From: Aureimonas populi
GTDB lineage: Bacteria > Pseudomonadota > Alphaproteobacteria > Rhizobiales > Rhizobiaceae
Reading direction: 5' to 3'
Assembly (NCBI RefSeq): GCF_017815515.1
Contig: NZ_CP072611.1
Coordinates: forward strand, 1 to 64,000
Length of the DNA: 64,000 nt
Each line of letters opens with the position of its first letter. Positions within the stretch are counted from its first letter, which is position 1. The notes under the pieces are model-generated. The model was not told the DNA's origin. It worked only from the letters and a program-made list of their open reading frames with translations, and did not search any database. Positions 38,275 through 47,829 of the stretch are shown here, piece by piece. A program made the position numbers and the translations under genes.

Positions 38275-41105
38275 CGCGCGCTCATGCCGAATGCGACGGT
38301 GGAAGGCTTCACCGTGTGGGAGGAGACCTCCCCTTCCGGCTCCTCGAACACGGCGATCAGGCGGCGCTCGATGCGCTCCGCCCGTCCCTCGCCCGCGACC
38401 TTCTGGCCCAGAAGGTCGGTCACGTAGAAGACGTCCACCACCTTCTCGCCATAGGTCGAGACATGAGCCGAGCGGATATCGAGGTTGAGGTCCGAGATCG
38501 CGCCGGTCAGATCGGAGAGAAGCCCCGTCCGGTCCAGCCCCTCCACCTCGATGACGGTCAGTTGCTCGGACAGGTGGTTGTGCACGGTCACGCGCGGGCG
38601 CACGTCGAAGGAGGACAGGTCGCGCCCGCGGGAGCGCCGGCCGGCCAGGAGATCGGGCATGGCCTGCCGCCCGCCCAGAAGTTCGCGGATGTTGCGCGCG
38701 ATGCGCTCGGCCCGGCGCAGCTCGTCCTCGTCCTCGGCGAACTCCCGGCTCACGGTCACGATATCGAGCGCGCGCCCGTCCGTCATGGTGAAGATCTGCG
38801 CGTCCGCGATATTGGCCCCCGCCGCCGCGCAGCCGCCGGCGATGAAGGACAGGAGGCGAGGATGGTCGGGCGCCAGCACGGTGATCTCGGTCATGCCGCG
38901 GAAGCGGTCCGTCCGGACGCTCGTGGCCAGCTCCGCGCCCTTCGAGGCGTTCTCGCGCAGGAAGGCCGCGTGGCGCTTCTGGTCCTCGAGCGGGACGGTG
39001 AGGAAATAGTTGGGATAATGGCTGTCGATGGCCGCCGCCCGTTCGCCCTCGGCCCAGCCGGACAAGGCGTGCGAAAGATCGACGCGGGCCGCCTCGATGC
39101 GCTGGCGCCGCGAGGATTGCGAGAAGCCGCCGGTGAGCACCGGCTCGGTCTCCATGTAGAGCGTGCGGATGAGCTGCCCCTTCCAGCCGTTCCACACGCC
39201 CGGCCCCACGGCCCGGATGTCGCAGACGGTGAGGATCGTCAGGAGCTTCAGCCGGTCCAGCGTCTGCACCCTCTCGGCGAAGTCGCGGATCGTCTTGCGG
39301 TCGGTCAGGTCGCGCTGCTGCGCGGTCATCGACATGAGGAGGTGGTCCTCCACAAGCCACGCCACCAGCTCGGTCTCGCGATCGTCCAGCCCCAGGCGCG
39401 GGCACAGCTCGCGCGCGATGCGCGCGCCGGCCTGCGAATGGTCCTCCTGCCGCCCCTTGGCGATGTCGTGCAGCAGGATGGCGACGTAGAGCGGCACGCG
39501 GTCCTTCACCTGCCCCACGAAGCTGGTGGTCAGCGGCAGCTCGCCCTCCAGCTCGCCGTGCTCCAGCTTGGAGAAGGTCGCCACGGCGCGCAGCAGATGC
39601 TCGTCCACCGTGTAGTGGTGGTACATGTTGAACTGCATCATCGCGACGATCTTGCCGAAGTCGGGAATGAAGCGGCCCAGCACCCCCGCCTCGTTCATCC
39701 GCCGGAGATGCAGCTCCGGGTCGCTCGGGTCGGTCAGAACGTCGAGGAACAGGCTGTTGGCCTCGCGATTGTCACGCAGCGCCTGGTTCACCAGCCGCAG
39801 CGAGCGGCGGATGAGCTTGAGCGCATCCGGGTGGTACTCCAGGCGGTGCCGCGCGGCGAGCTTGAAGATGCGGATGAAATTGACCGGATCGTCCGAGAAG
39901 ACGGTGCGGCTCGTGGTCGTGATGCGGTTGTTGTCGATGGAGAAGGCGAGCGTGCCGGGAATCTGGCGCGAGCGCGAGCGCAGCGAGCGGATCAGCCCGC
40001 GCAGGCCCGGCGCCTCCTTGGCCTGCTCCTCCTCCAGCGCCGCGCAGAAGATGCCGGTAAGGTCGCCGACATCCTTGGCGATGAGGAAGTAGTGCTTCAT
40101 GAAGCGCTCCACCTCCTTCATGCCCGGATGCGTGTTGTAGCCGAGCCGCCCGGCGATTTCGGGCTGGATGTCGAAGGAGAGGCGCTCCTCCGCCTTGCCG
40201 GTCAGGAAATGCATGTGGCAGCGCACGGCCCAGAGGAAATCCTCGGCCTTCTCGAACAGCCGGCACTCGCGGCGGGAGAAGACGCCGGCCGAGACCAGCT
40301 CGCCCCGGCTCTCCACCCGGTAATGATCTTTGGCGATCCAGAACAGCGTGTGGAGGTCGCGAAGCCCGCCCTTGCCCTCCTTGACGTTGGGCTCCACCAG
40401 ATAGCGCGTATCGCCGCTCTTGGCATGGCGCTGGTCGCGCTCTGCAAGCTTGGCCTTGATGAACTCGGCGCTCGTCCCGGCCACCACTTCCGCCTCGAAG
40501 CGCGCGCCCAGCGCCTTGAAGAGCGATGCCTCGCCCGTCACCAGCCGGCGCTCCAGAAGCGCGGTGCGGATCGTATGGTCCTCCCTGGCCAGCGCCACGC
40601 ATTCGGAAATCGTGCGCGAGGAATGGCCGACCTTCAGGCCGAGGTCCCAGAGAAGATAGAGAAGATATTCCGTCGCCTTGCGCGCGCCGGGCGTGGCGGT
40701 GTCGGACAGGAGGAAGAGCAGGTCGATGTCCGAGCCGGGCGCCAGCGTGCCCCGCCCGTAGCCGCCCACCGCGATCACGCCCATGCACCGGCCACCATAG
40801 TTGAACAAGCGGCACGCCAGATCATGGACGGCGCGCACCAGAATGTCCTGGAGGGCGGAGATGCGCATCGCGCACAGGAGGCCGCCGCCATCCTCGAACA
40901 GCATGGCCTCGGCGGCCTTGCGTCCGTCCCGGTTGGCGTCTTTCAGGATCTGGAGGATGGCAGGGCGTGCCTCCTCCCCCTGCCCGGCGACGGCCGCCAG
41001 ATCGGCGCGTAACCGGGTTTCGTCGACGATTTCGGCAAGGCGCAGGTCGGGCCCGCGCCCCTCTTGCGAGGTCGCTCTCCCGCGCTTCTGAAGCCCTGTC
41101 GTCAT
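38271..41105 (-). CDS. glnD: [Protein-PII] uridylyltransferase/uridylyl-removing enzyme
   Basis: GlnD senses glutamine and uridylylates or deuridylylates PII proteins, so it sits at the top of nitrogen control, upstream of sigma-54-dependent genes (rpoN is at 53.9 kb). The 944-residue product has the nucleotidyltransferase motif GGYGRGTLAPGSDIDLLF with Asp126 and Asp128, an HD domain with LLHDIAKG (about 545), and two C-terminal ACT domains (about 730-815 and 840-920). Length is normal for Rhizobiales. Confidence 0.97.
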   Translation of the reverse strand: MTTGLQKRGRATSQEGRGPDLRLAEIVDETRLRADLAAVAGQGEEARPAILQILKDANRDGRKAAEAMLFEDGGGLLCAMRISALQDILVRAVHDLACRLFNYGGRCMGVIAVGGYGRGTLAPGSDIDLLFLLSDTATPGARKATEYLLYLLWDLGLKVGHSSRTISECVALAREDHTIRTALLERRLVTGEASLFKALGARFEAEVVAGTSAEFIKAKLAERDQRHAKSGDTRYLVEPNVKEGKGGLRDLHTLFWIAKDHYRVESRGELVSAGVFSRRECRLFEKAEDFLWAVRCHMHFLTGKAEERLSFDIQPEIAGRLGYNTHPGMKEVERFMKHYFLIAKDVGDLTGIFCAALEEEQAKEAPGLRGLIRSLRSRSRQIPGTLAFSIDNNRITTTSRTVFSDDPVNFIRIFKLAARHRLEYHPDALKLIRRSLRLVNQALRDNREANSLFLDVLTDPSDPELHLRRMNEAGVLGRFIPDFGKIVAMMQFNMYHHYTVDEHLLRAVATFSKLEHGELEGELPLTTSFVGQVKDRVPLYVAILLHDIAKGRQEDHSQAGARIARELCPRLGLDDRETELVAWLVEDHLLMSMTAQQRDLTDRKTIRDFAERVQTLDRLKLLTILTVCDIRAVGPGVWNGWKGQLIRTLYMETEPVLTGGFSQSSRRQRIEAARVDLSHALSGWAEGERAAAIDSHYPNYFLTVPLEDQKRHAAFLRENASKGAELATSVRTDRFRGMTEITVLAPDHPRLLSFIAGGCAAAGANIADAQIFTMTDGRALDIVTVSREFAEDEDELRRAERIARNIRELLGGRQAMPDLLAGRRSRGRDLSSFDVRPRVTVHNHLSEQLTVIEVEGLDRTGLLSDLTGAISDLNLDIRSAHVSTYGEKVVDVFYVTDLLGQKVAGEGRAERIERRLIAVFEEPEGEVSSHTVKPSTVAFGMSAR

Positions 41106-41150
41106 GCGGCCGGTCCCTTCGCCAAAGGCACCGGCCTATAGAACCATTCG

Positions 41151-41173
41151 CCGCGCGGGGCAAACCCCGCGGC
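41151..41173 (-). terminator. Hairpin between the SDR gene and glnD
   Basis: On the minus strand, directly after the SDR stop, the arms GCCGCGGGG and a CCCCGCGCGGC-type partner (two extra bases) form a GC stem around TTTG. No T-run follows. It likely ends the SDR transcript before glnD, which starts 46 bp further. Confidence 0.55.
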
Positions 41174-42028
41174 TTATGCGCCGACGATGGTGCCGCCGTT
41201 CGGGTGCAGCACCTGTCCCGTGAAGTAGGAACTGTCGTCGCAGGCGAGGAACAGGAGGGCCGAGGCCACCTCGTTCGGCTGGCCGGCGCGGCCCATCGTG
41301 ACCTGCGTTCCGAACTCGGCGACCTTCTCGGCGGGCATGGACATGGGAATGAAGGGCGTCCAGATCGGCCCCGGCGCAACGCCGTTTACCCTGATCTTCC
41401 TGTCCGCCAGATTGAGCGCCATGGAGCGCGTGAAGGCTGTGATCGCTCCCTTGGTGGAGGAGTAGTCGATCAGCGTGTCATTGCCCTTGTAGGAGTTGAC
41501 GGAGGTCACGTTGACGATGGCGGCCCCCTCCTTCAGATGGTCGAGCGCGGCCTGCGTCATGTAGAAATAAGCGTAGATATTGGTCTCGAAGGTGCGCGCG
41601 AGCTGCTCCTCGGAGATATCGCGCACGTCCTCCGCCACCGCCTGGTGGGCCGCGTTGTTGACGAGCACGTCCAGGCGCCCGAGCACCTCCACGGTCTTCT
41701 TCACCGCTGCCGTGCAGAAGGCTTTCTGGCGCAGGTCGCCCCGGATCAGAAGCGCCTTGCGGCCCTCCGCCTCCACGAGGTCCTTGGTCTCCTCGGCATC
41801 GCGATCCTCCTCCTCGGAGAGATAGACGATGGCCACGTCCGCGCCCTCGCGCGCGAACAGGATCGCGCTGGCACGGCCGATGCCCGAATCGCCGCCGGTG
41901 ATGAGCGCCACCTTGCCCGTCAGGCGCCCGGCGCCCGGAAAACGCGGCATGCAGTCGGGCCTGGGCTGCATTTCGTATTCGACGCCGGGATCGCGGTCCT
42001 GGTGCTGCGGTGGGCGTTGGTCGGCCAT
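41174..42028 (-). CDS. Short-chain dehydrogenase/reductase (general-stress type)
   Basis: The 284-residue SDR has a proline/glutamine-rich N-terminal arm (about 1-38), the cofactor site GGDSGIGRASA, NNAA, and the Ser-Tyr-Lys site in VNSYKGNDTLIDYSSTKGAI. The N-terminal arm with PRPDCMPRFPGAGRLTGKVALITGGDSGIGR is the hallmark of the YhxC/YdaD/YghA group, NAD(P)-dependent enzymes often induced by stress. The substrate is unknown. It separates mutS from glnD, which are close neighbours in many rhizobia. Confidence 0.88.
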   Translation of the reverse strand: MADQRPPQHQDRDPGVEYEMQPRPDCMPRFPGAGRLTGKVALITGGDSGIGRASAILFAREGADVAIVYLSEEEDRDAEETKDLVEAEGRKALLIRGDLRQKAFCTAAVKKTVEVLGRLDVLVNNAAHQAVAEDVRDISEEQLARTFETNIYAYFYMTQAALDHLKEGAAIVNVTSVNSYKGNDTLIDYSSTKGAITAFTRSMALNLADRKIRVNGVAPGPIWTPFIPMSMPAEKVAEFGTQVTMGRAGQPNEVASALLFLACDDSSYFTGQVLHPNGGTIVGA

Positions 42029-42133
42029 GGTCTCTTGTCCCTTGCTCCTGGGGCCCGGAAGGGCCCTTCAGCAGGGGAAAGGCCCCATGCGGGGGCCCCG
42101 TTCCCGTTTTCGGCCCGGCCATGCAAAGAAGGC

Positions 42134-44803
42134 TCAGGGCTTCTCCCGCGCCAGCCCCTTCAGCCGATAGAGCGCCTCCAGCGCCTCGCGCGGCGTCAGC
42201 GCGTCCGGGTCGATGCCCTCCAGCGCCTCGGCCAGCGGCGAGGCGACGGGCTCGGGCGCGGCGGGGCGCGCGGCAAACAGCGGCAGATCGTCGAGGAAGG
42301 TGGCGCGGCGCTCGCCCCGCTCGCCCTTCTCCAGTTGCTTGAGCACGTCCTTGGCCCGCGCCACCACGGCGGCGGGAAGCCCGGCGAGGCGCGCGACCTG
42401 GATGCCGTAGGAGCGGTCGGCCACCCCGGCCGTCACCTCGTGCAGGAACAGCACCTCGCCCTCCCACTCCTTCACGCGCATCGTCGCGTTCTTCAGGCGC
42501 GAGAGACGGGCCGAAAGGGCCGTCATCTCGTGATAATGCGTGGCGAAGAGCGCGCGGGCGCGGTTCACCTCGTGCAGGTGCTCGATGGCCGCGAACGCGA
42601 TGGAGAGCCCGTCATACGTGGCCGTGCCCCGCCCGATCTCGTCGAGGATGACGAGCGTGCGCGGCCCCGCCTGGTTCAGGATCGCCGCCGTCTCCACCAT
42701 CTCGACCATGAAGGTGGAGCGCCCCTCGGCCAGGTCGTCGGAGGCGCCCACGCGCGAGAACAGGCGATCCACCACGCCGATATGGGCCTTGGTGGCCGGC
42801 ACATAGGCGCCCATCTGGGCCAGCACGGCGATCAACGCGTTCTGGCGCAGGAAGGTGGACTTGCCGCCCATGTTCGGCCCGGTCAGCAGCCAGATCGCAC
42901 CGGCCTTCTCGCCGGCGGGCGGCGAGAGATCGCAGTCGTTGGCGACGAAGGGCTCGCCGGTGGACGCCTTGAGCGCCACCTCCACTACCGGATGGCGTCC
43001 GCATTCCACCGCGAAGGCGAGGCTGTCGTCCACCAGCGGGCGCACCCAGTCTCCGGCGCTCGCAAGCTCGGCAAGAGCGGCCGACACGTCCAGCACCGCC
43101 AGCGCCTCCGCGCCCCGGCGCAGCGCCTCCATCTCGGCCAGAACGGCGGCGCGCAGCGCCTCGAAGGCCTCCAGCTCGATCTTCAGGGCCGTGGCCCCCG
43201 CCTCGACGATGCGCATCTCGAGATCGGCGAGCTCGAGCGTGGAGAAGCGCATGGCGCTGGCCAGCGTCTGGCGATGGTTGAAGCCCTCGCGGGCCAGAAG
43301 CGTCGGCCCCTGCGCTTCCGGCACCTCGACGAAATAGCCCAGCACGTTGTTGTGCCGGATTTTCAGGGACCGCAGTCCCGTCTCCTGGCAATAGCGCGCC
43401 TGAAGGTCGGCGACGACCTTGCGCGAGCGGTCGCGCAGCGCGCGCGCCTCGTCGAGCTCCGCCGCCGCGCCCTCGCGCAGGAAGCCGCCCTCGCGCTTGA
43501 GCAGTGGCAGATCATCGGCCAGTTGCGATTCCAGGCGCTGCGCCAGCCCCTGCGGCAGGGCGGCGAGGGCCGCGAAGGCCTGCGCCAGCTCGGCTTCGGC
43601 TTCGGCCCCCTCGAACAGTCCGGACACGGCGGCGGCCCGGCCCAGCGTCTCGCGCACCGCGCCCAGATCGCGCGGGCCCGCCCGGTCGAGCGACAGGCGC
43701 GAGAGGGCGCGCTCAAGGTCGGGCAGCCCGCGCAGCGCCTCGCGCAGGGCGTGGGCCCTGGCCCGGTCGGCGAGCAGGAAGGCGACGCTCGCCTGCCGCG
43801 CGGCAATGGCGGCCGGGTCCGTCAACGGCAGTGCGAGGCGCGTGGCCAGGAGCCGCGACCCCGCCCCCGTCACCGTGCGGTCGATGGCGGCCAGAAGCGA
43901 GCCCTGCCGCTTGCCGGAAAGAGTGCGGGTGAGTTCGAGGCTGGCGCGCGTCGCCGGGTCGATCAGCATCACCGCGCCGGGGTCGACCCTCCGGGGCCGC
44001 TCCAGGGCGGGCCGCGCGGCGAGCTGCGTCTTCTTCAGATAGGCCAGCAGCGCGGCCGCGGCCGACATCTCGGCACGCGAGAAATCGCCGAAGCCCGAGA
44101 GCGTGGCGACGCCGAAGAAGCGGCACAGCCGCTCCTCGGCGCTCGTGCCGTCGAAGAGGGGAGCGGGCTCCGGCGTCGCCAGACGCCCGAGACGCTTGAA
44201 GACGGGCGCCATCTCCGGGTCGGCCTGAAGCGTGTCGGGCACGACGATCTCGCTCGGCTCCAGCGCCAGTATGTCGGCCAGGCAGCGCTCGCGGCTGGTG
44301 GGCGAGAGGCGGAAGAGCCCGGTGGACAGGTCGGTCCAGGCCAGCGCGAACTCGGCCTTGTCGCCCGTCCCGCCGAGGCGGGAGAGCGCCGCGAGGTAGT
44401 TCGGCCGGCCCGGCTCCAGCAGCGTCTCCTCGGTGATGGTGCCCGGCGTCACGAGGCGCACCACGTCGCGCCGCACCACCGACTTGCCGCCGCGCTTCCT
44501 GGCCTCCGCCGGGTCCTCGATCTGCTCGCAGACCGCCACGCGATGGCCGAGGCCGATCAGCTTCTGAAGATAGTCGTCGGCCGAGACGACGGGCACGCCC
44601 GCCATGGGGATGTCCTGCCCCAGATGCTTGCCGCGCCTTGTGAGCGCGATGCCGAGCGCCTGCGAGGCGACGGACGCGTCATCGAAGAACAGCTCGTAGA
44701 AGTCCCCCATCCGGTAGAAGAGGAGGCAGTCCGGATTGGCGGCCTTGATCTCGATATACTGCGCCATCATCGGCGTCGGCGCGGAGCCGGCGGCGGCGTT
44801 CAT
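42134..44803 (-). CDS. mutS: DNA mismatch repair protein MutS
   Basis: MutS binds base mismatches and starts repair with MutL. The 889-residue product has the mismatch-binding F-x-E as Phe35 and Glu37 (GDFYELFF), core and lever domains, and the ATPase with Walker [12 protein letters not shown] (about 640-650), [12 protein letters not shown] and the helix-turn-helix dimer motif. The C terminus carries the usual short beta-clamp/tetramer region. A GC hairpin (GGCCCC, loop, GGGGCC at about 42083-42099) lies in the gap before the SDR gene. Confidence 0.97.
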   Translation of the reverse strand: MNAAAGSAPTPMMAQYIEIKAANPDCLLFYRMGDFYELFFDDASVASQALGIALTRRGKHLGQDIPMAGVPVVSADDYLQKLIGLGHRVAVCEQIEDPAEARKRGGKSVVRRDVVRLVTPGTITEETLLEPGRPNYLAALSRLGGTGDKAEFALAWTDLSTGLFRLSPTSRERCLADILALEPSEIVVPDTLQADPEMAPVFKRLGRLATPEPAPLFDGTSAEERLCRFFGVATLSGFGDFSRAEMSAAAALLAYLKKTQLAARPALERPRRVDPGAVMLIDPATRASLELTRTLSGKRQGSLLAAIDRTVTGAGSRLLATRLALPLTDPAAIAARQASVAFLLADRARAHALREALRGLPDLERALSRLSLDRAGPRDLGAVRETLGRAAAVSGLFEGAEAEAELAQAFAALAALPQGLAQRLESQLADDLPLLKREGGFLREGAAAELDEARALRDRSRKVVADLQARYCQETGLRSLKIRHNNVLGYFVEVPEAQGPTLLAREGFNHRQTLASAMRFSTLELADLEMRIVEAGATALKIELEAFEALRAAVLAEMEALRRGAEALAVLDVSAALAELASAGDWVRPLVDDSLAFAVECGRHPVVEVALKASTGEPFVANDCDLSPPAGEKAGAIWLLTGPNMGGKSTFLRQNALIAVLAQMGAYVPATKAHIGVVDRLFSRVGASDDLAEGRSTFMVEMVETAAILNQAGPRTLVILDEIGRGTATYDGLSIAFAAIEHLHEVNRARALFATHYHEMTALSARLSRLKNATMRVKEWEGEVLFLHEVTAGVADRSYGIQVARLAGLPAAVVARAKDVLKQLEKGERGERRATFLDDLPLFAARPAAPEPVASPLAEALEGIDPDALTPREALEALYRLKGLAREKP

Positions 44804-45104
44804 CGGGCGAGGGCGTGCGAAAGTCTCGACATGCCCCTTCCTAGACGATCGCGCGGCGCGAATGAACGCCCGCCGACGCCTCGTCCACCGGCGAAAGCCG
44901 CGCGCGCGAAAGTGAGTGGGCGCGTGATTACGAACGCCTTGTGCGGCGGCCGCTCAACCCCGATATTGTCGTGGCTATGTTCATGCGCTGTTCACGGCGT
45001 TCCCGCCATAAGGGACGCAGCCGGACAGTGATGCGAACCCAGTCGGCCGCACAAGCGTTCAACGGCCGGATCGCAGACTTCGCTACGGCGGGGAGAGGAA
45101 TGAA
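44804..45104. other. 301-bp divergent promoter region, mutS and a secreted-protein gene
   Basis: No gene is supported. The stretch must hold the promoter of mutS to the left and of the small secreted-protein gene to the right. A possible plus-strand promoter is TTGTGC (44939-44944), 17 bases, GATATT (44962-44967), but this is a weak visual match and could be chance. Confidence 0.3.
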
Positions 45105-45401
45105 ATGACGTTCGGAGGCAAGTTCGCCATGGGCCTTGCGGCCTTTCTCCTGTCTGGCGCGGCCGCGGCCGGCGCACAGGAGGATCGCCGGCCCGTGATG
45201 ATCTACGACTATGCCGTCAACCATCCGACGGAGGACGCGCAGATGGCCTCGTCTCCCTCCATCGGCGCGTCCGTCCCCGCCACCGTCAGCCTGGCGACGG
45301 CCGAGGACGTGGAGGAGCCGGTCTACGGCTATTTCTATTATCAGGGCCGCCCGGTCATCGTGGAACTGTCCACCCGCAGTATCGTGCGCATCGGAAACTA
45401 A
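45105..45401 (+). CDS. Small secreted protein, DUF1236-like
   Basis: The 98-residue product has a signal peptide (MTFGGKFAMGLAAFLLSGAAAAGAQ) and a short mature part ending YGYFYYQGRPVIVELSTRSIVRIGN. That last segment resembles the DUF1236 repeat of Rhizobiales (aromatic-rich strand, RPVIV, then TR-IV), so I call it DUF1236-like from memory. A GGAGAGGA ribosome site lies five bases before ATG. Its TAA overlaps the stop of the convergent acyltransferase gene by three bases (45399-45401 against 45398-45400). Function unknown. Confidence 0.75.
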   Translation: MTFGGKFAMGLAAFLLSGAAAAGAQEDRRPVMIYDYAVNHPTEDAQMASSPSIGASVPATVSLATAEDVEEPVYGYFYYQGRPVIVELSTRSIVRIGN

Positions 45402-46234
45402 AGTCCGAATCGAGCCGAATCGGGGCCGTAATAGGCCAGGTATCGCGCCGCGATCCGTTCGACCGGCAGGACGACGAAAACATCCGTCGTGCCGAACTGC
45501 CGGTCGATCACCGCATCGGTGGAGATGAGGGCGCCGAGCTTGAGGTAGCCTTTCAGGAGAGGCGGCAGCGTCTGCAATGCCGATCGGCCGGCGGCCAGGC
45601 TTTCGCCTTCCGCCACGATGTCGCGGCTGGAGGCGCGCACCTGCCATTGCGCGGGTGCCGGCGCGGCCTGTTGCAGGAAGGAGAGCGCGGGCGCTGTCGC
45701 CTGCGCGTCCGTTCCCGGCAGCGATGCGCAGCCGAAAAGCACGTCGATGCCGCGCTCCAGCACGTAGCACCAGATGCCCTGCCACAGGAGCTCCACCGTG
45801 CGCTTGCCGCGCCAGGGTTTCAGCACGCAGGAACGCCCCAGTTCCAGAAAGCGCCGCCGTGCGTGGCGGGCGACAAGTTCCTCCACGGCGAATTCGGGGG
45901 AGGAGTAGAACCCGCCCGCCGCGCCGGCCCGTTCGGCCGGCATCAGCCGGTAGCTGCCCACGATCCGCTCCTCGCCGCCCTCCCGGTCCACCACCAGCAG
46001 ATGGTCGCAATGGGCGTCGAAGCGGTCCTCGTCGCGGCCGGTGAAGCGTTGCAGGGGCGTGGCCCGCGCGCCCATCTCGCCGTAGAAGACACGATAGCGC
46101 AGGGCCTGTGCGGCGCGCACCTCTTCTGTCGAGGAGGCCAGCCGGACCTCCAGCGAGCCGAGCCGGCCGAACGGCCTTTCCCGGCGGGGTGCGAGGCCGG
46201 CAGGGGTGGGAAGCGACATGCTCTCAAGCGCCAT
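45398..46234 (-). CDS. OlsB-like GNAT acyltransferase (putative hemolysin family)
   Basis: The 278-residue protein belongs to the OlsB/COG3176 acyltransferases, distant GNAT relatives: EVRLASSTEEVRAAQALRYRVFYGEMGA, FDAHCDHLLVVD, IVGSYRLMP, FLELGRSCVLKPWRGKRTVELLWQGIWCYV. OlsB makes lyso-ornithine lipid; this copy lacks a neighbouring olsA and might be a paralogue with another acceptor. Starts at 46234 (MALESMSLP) or 46219 (MSLP) are possible. The old hemolysin name has no support here. Confidence 0.82.
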   Translation of the reverse strand: MALESMSLPTPAGLAPRRERPFGRLGSLEVRLASSTEEVRAAQALRYRVFYGEMGARATPLQRFTGRDEDRFDAHCDHLLVVDREGGEERIVGSYRLMPAERAGAAGGFYSSPEFAVEELVARHARRRFLELGRSCVLKPWRGKRTVELLWQGIWCYVLERGIDVLFGCASLPGTDAQATAPALSFLQQAAPAPAQWQVRASSRDIVAEGESLAAGRSALQTLPPLLKGYLKLGALISTDAVIDRQFGTTDVFVVLPVERIAARYLAYYGPDSARFGL

Positions 46235-46325
46235 GGCGGTCAAATCCACGTCTCCCGGCCAGAGAAGGGCGCGAGCGCCCGCATTGCCTGACTCTACCGC
46301 CTGCGGGCGACGTTTCGATGACCGC

Positions 46326-47321
46326 CTACGGCGTGAGCCGGGCAACGAGACGGCCGCGCACCTTGCCCTCGACGATATCCGCGCCCGCCGAGATGATGTC
46401 CTCGAAGCCGATCTCGCGGGTGATGGAGGCGAGCATGGCCGGGTCGAGGTCGCGGGCAAGGCGCGACCAGGCCTCCTCCCGCGTGTCCTGCGGCTGGTAG
46501 ACCGAGTTGACGCCGAGGAGCGAGATGCCGCGCAGGATGAAGGGGGCGACGCTGGTGGGCAGATCCATGCCCTGCGCCAGCCCGCAGGCGGCGACAGCGC
46601 CCTCCGCCTTCACCTGCGAGAGAACGTTGGCCAGCGTATGGCTGCCCACCGAATCGATGCCCGCCGCGAAACGCTCCTTGCCGAGCGGCTTGCCCTCCCC
46701 GGAGAACTCGGCCCGGTCCACGATCTCGTCGGCGCCCAGATCCTTCAGGTAGCCGGCCTCCTGCGGCCTTCCGGTGGACGCCACCACATGCCAGCCATTG
46801 GCCTTGAGGATCGCCAGCGCCACCGAGCCGACACCGCCGGCCGCGCCCGTGACGATCACCGGCCCGTCGCCGGGCGTCACACCGGCCTTTTCCAGCTTCA
46901 TCAGGCAGAGCATCGCGGTGTAGCCGGCCGTGCCGATGGCCGCCGCCTGCATGGCGGAAAAGGCCGGCGGGCGGCGCACCAGCCAGTCGCCCTTCACCCG
47001 CGCACGCTCCGCATAGCCGCCGTGATGGGTTTCGCCCAGGCCCCAGCCATTGGCAAGAACCGCGTCCCCCGCCTTCCAGCGCGGATCGGAGGAGGCCGTG
47101 ACGGTGCCGGCGAAGTCGATGCCGGGAATCAGGGGAAAGCGGCGCACGATGGGGCTCTTGCCCGTCATCGCCAGACCGTCCTTGTAGTTGACGGTGGTCG
47201 CCTCGATGGCGACATCGACCTCGCCCTCCATGAGGTCGGCCTCGGTCAGGTGCGTCTCGGCGGCCCGTTGCCCGCCATCCTGCCCCTTCGTCACGAGAAT
47301 CGCCCGGAACGTCTCCGCCAT
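46326..47321 (-). CDS. acuI: Zinc-free medium-chain reductase, AcuI/YhdH type
   Basis: The 331-residue NADPH-dependent reductase of the MDR family is AcuI-like: KDGLAMTGKSPIVRRFPLIPGIDFAGTV, GTAGYTAMLCLMKLE, VTGAAGGVGSVALAIL (nucleotide site) and GSHTLANVLSQVK. AcuI reduces acryloyl-CoA to propionyl-CoA and protects against acrylate. ATG 47321 follows a GAGGA site. It lies 19 bp after lspA in the same direction. The substrate is inferred from family resemblance. Confidence 0.88.
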   Translation of the reverse strand: MAETFRAILVTKGQDGGQRAAETHLTEADLMEGEVDVAIEATTVNYKDGLAMTGKSPIVRRFPLIPGIDFAGTVTASSDPRWKAGDAVLANGWGLGETHHGGYAERARVKGDWLVRRPPAFSAMQAAAIGTAGYTAMLCLMKLEKAGVTPGDGPVIVTGAAGGVGSVALAILKANGWHVVASTGRPQEAGYLKDLGADEIVDRAEFSGEGKPLGKERFAAGIDSVGSHTLANVLSQVKAEGAVAACGLAQGMDLPTSVAPFILRGISLLGVNSVYQPQDTREEAWSRLARDLDPAMLASITREIGFEDIISAGADIVEGKVRGRLVARLTP

Positions 47322-47340
47322 TATGTCCTCCCGTCTGTCC

Positions 47341-47829
47341 TTATCGTGCCGGCGTCTCCTCGCGCACACGCCGGCGCTCCAGAATGAACTCGTCCAGGAT
47401 CACCAGTCCGGCGCCCACGGTGATGAAGGTATCGGCCAGATTGAAGATCGCAAAGCTCCAGACCGGCGTGTGGAACAGAACGTAGTCCACCACATAGCCG
47501 AGCGCCACGCGGTCGATGAGATTGCCGATGGCCCCGCCCACGATCAGCGCGAAGCCGAGATGCGTAACCCAGCGGTGGCGAGGCGTGGAGCGCCAGAGCC
47601 AGAGCACGAAGCACAGCACCACCGCCGCCAGCACCGCCAGCGCCACCCCTTCCATGCCCGACAGCATGGAGAAGGCGATGCCCTCGTTGCGCGCATGGTA
47701 GAGCGCGAGGAAGGGCAGAATCTCGATGGCCTCGTGCAGATCCATGGTGCTGACGACGAGAAGCTTGACGAGCTGGTCGATGCAGACCGCCGCGACGATC
47801 ACCATGACCCAGCGCAGCGCGAAGATCAC
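47341..47829 (-). CDS. lspA: Lipoprotein signal peptidase, GTG start
   Basis: LspA cleaves the signal peptide of prolipoproteins after diacylglyceryl transfer. The 162-residue membrane protein has four helices and the catalytic aspartates Asp115 (GYVVDYV) and Asp133 (FNLADTFI), plus GNLIDR. The GTG at 47829 overlaps the stop of the upstream methyltransferase as GTGA; a longer open frame upstream is unrelated sequence. It partners Lnt (25.7-27.3 kb) in lipoprotein maturation. Confidence 0.96.
   Translation of the reverse strand: MIFALRWVMVIVAAVCIDQLVKLLVVSTMDLHEAIEILPFLALYHARNEGIAFSMLSGMEGVALAVLAAVVLCFVLWLWRSTPRHRWVTHLGFALIVGGAIGNLIDRVALGYVVDYVLFHTPVWSFAIFNLADTFITVGAGLVILDEFILERRRVREETPAR

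Noticed and set aside
36517..38427. A plus-strand open frame of over 600 codons opposite murJ
   Set aside because: Antisense of murJ with no recognisable motif; murJ on the minus strand has the family landmarks.
40967..45031. A 4-kb open frame on the plus strand opposite glnD and mutS
   Set aside because: It is the antisense image of two well-conserved genes. The translation is rich in Arg, Gly, His and Gln without any domain, as expected for the complement of GC-rich codons.
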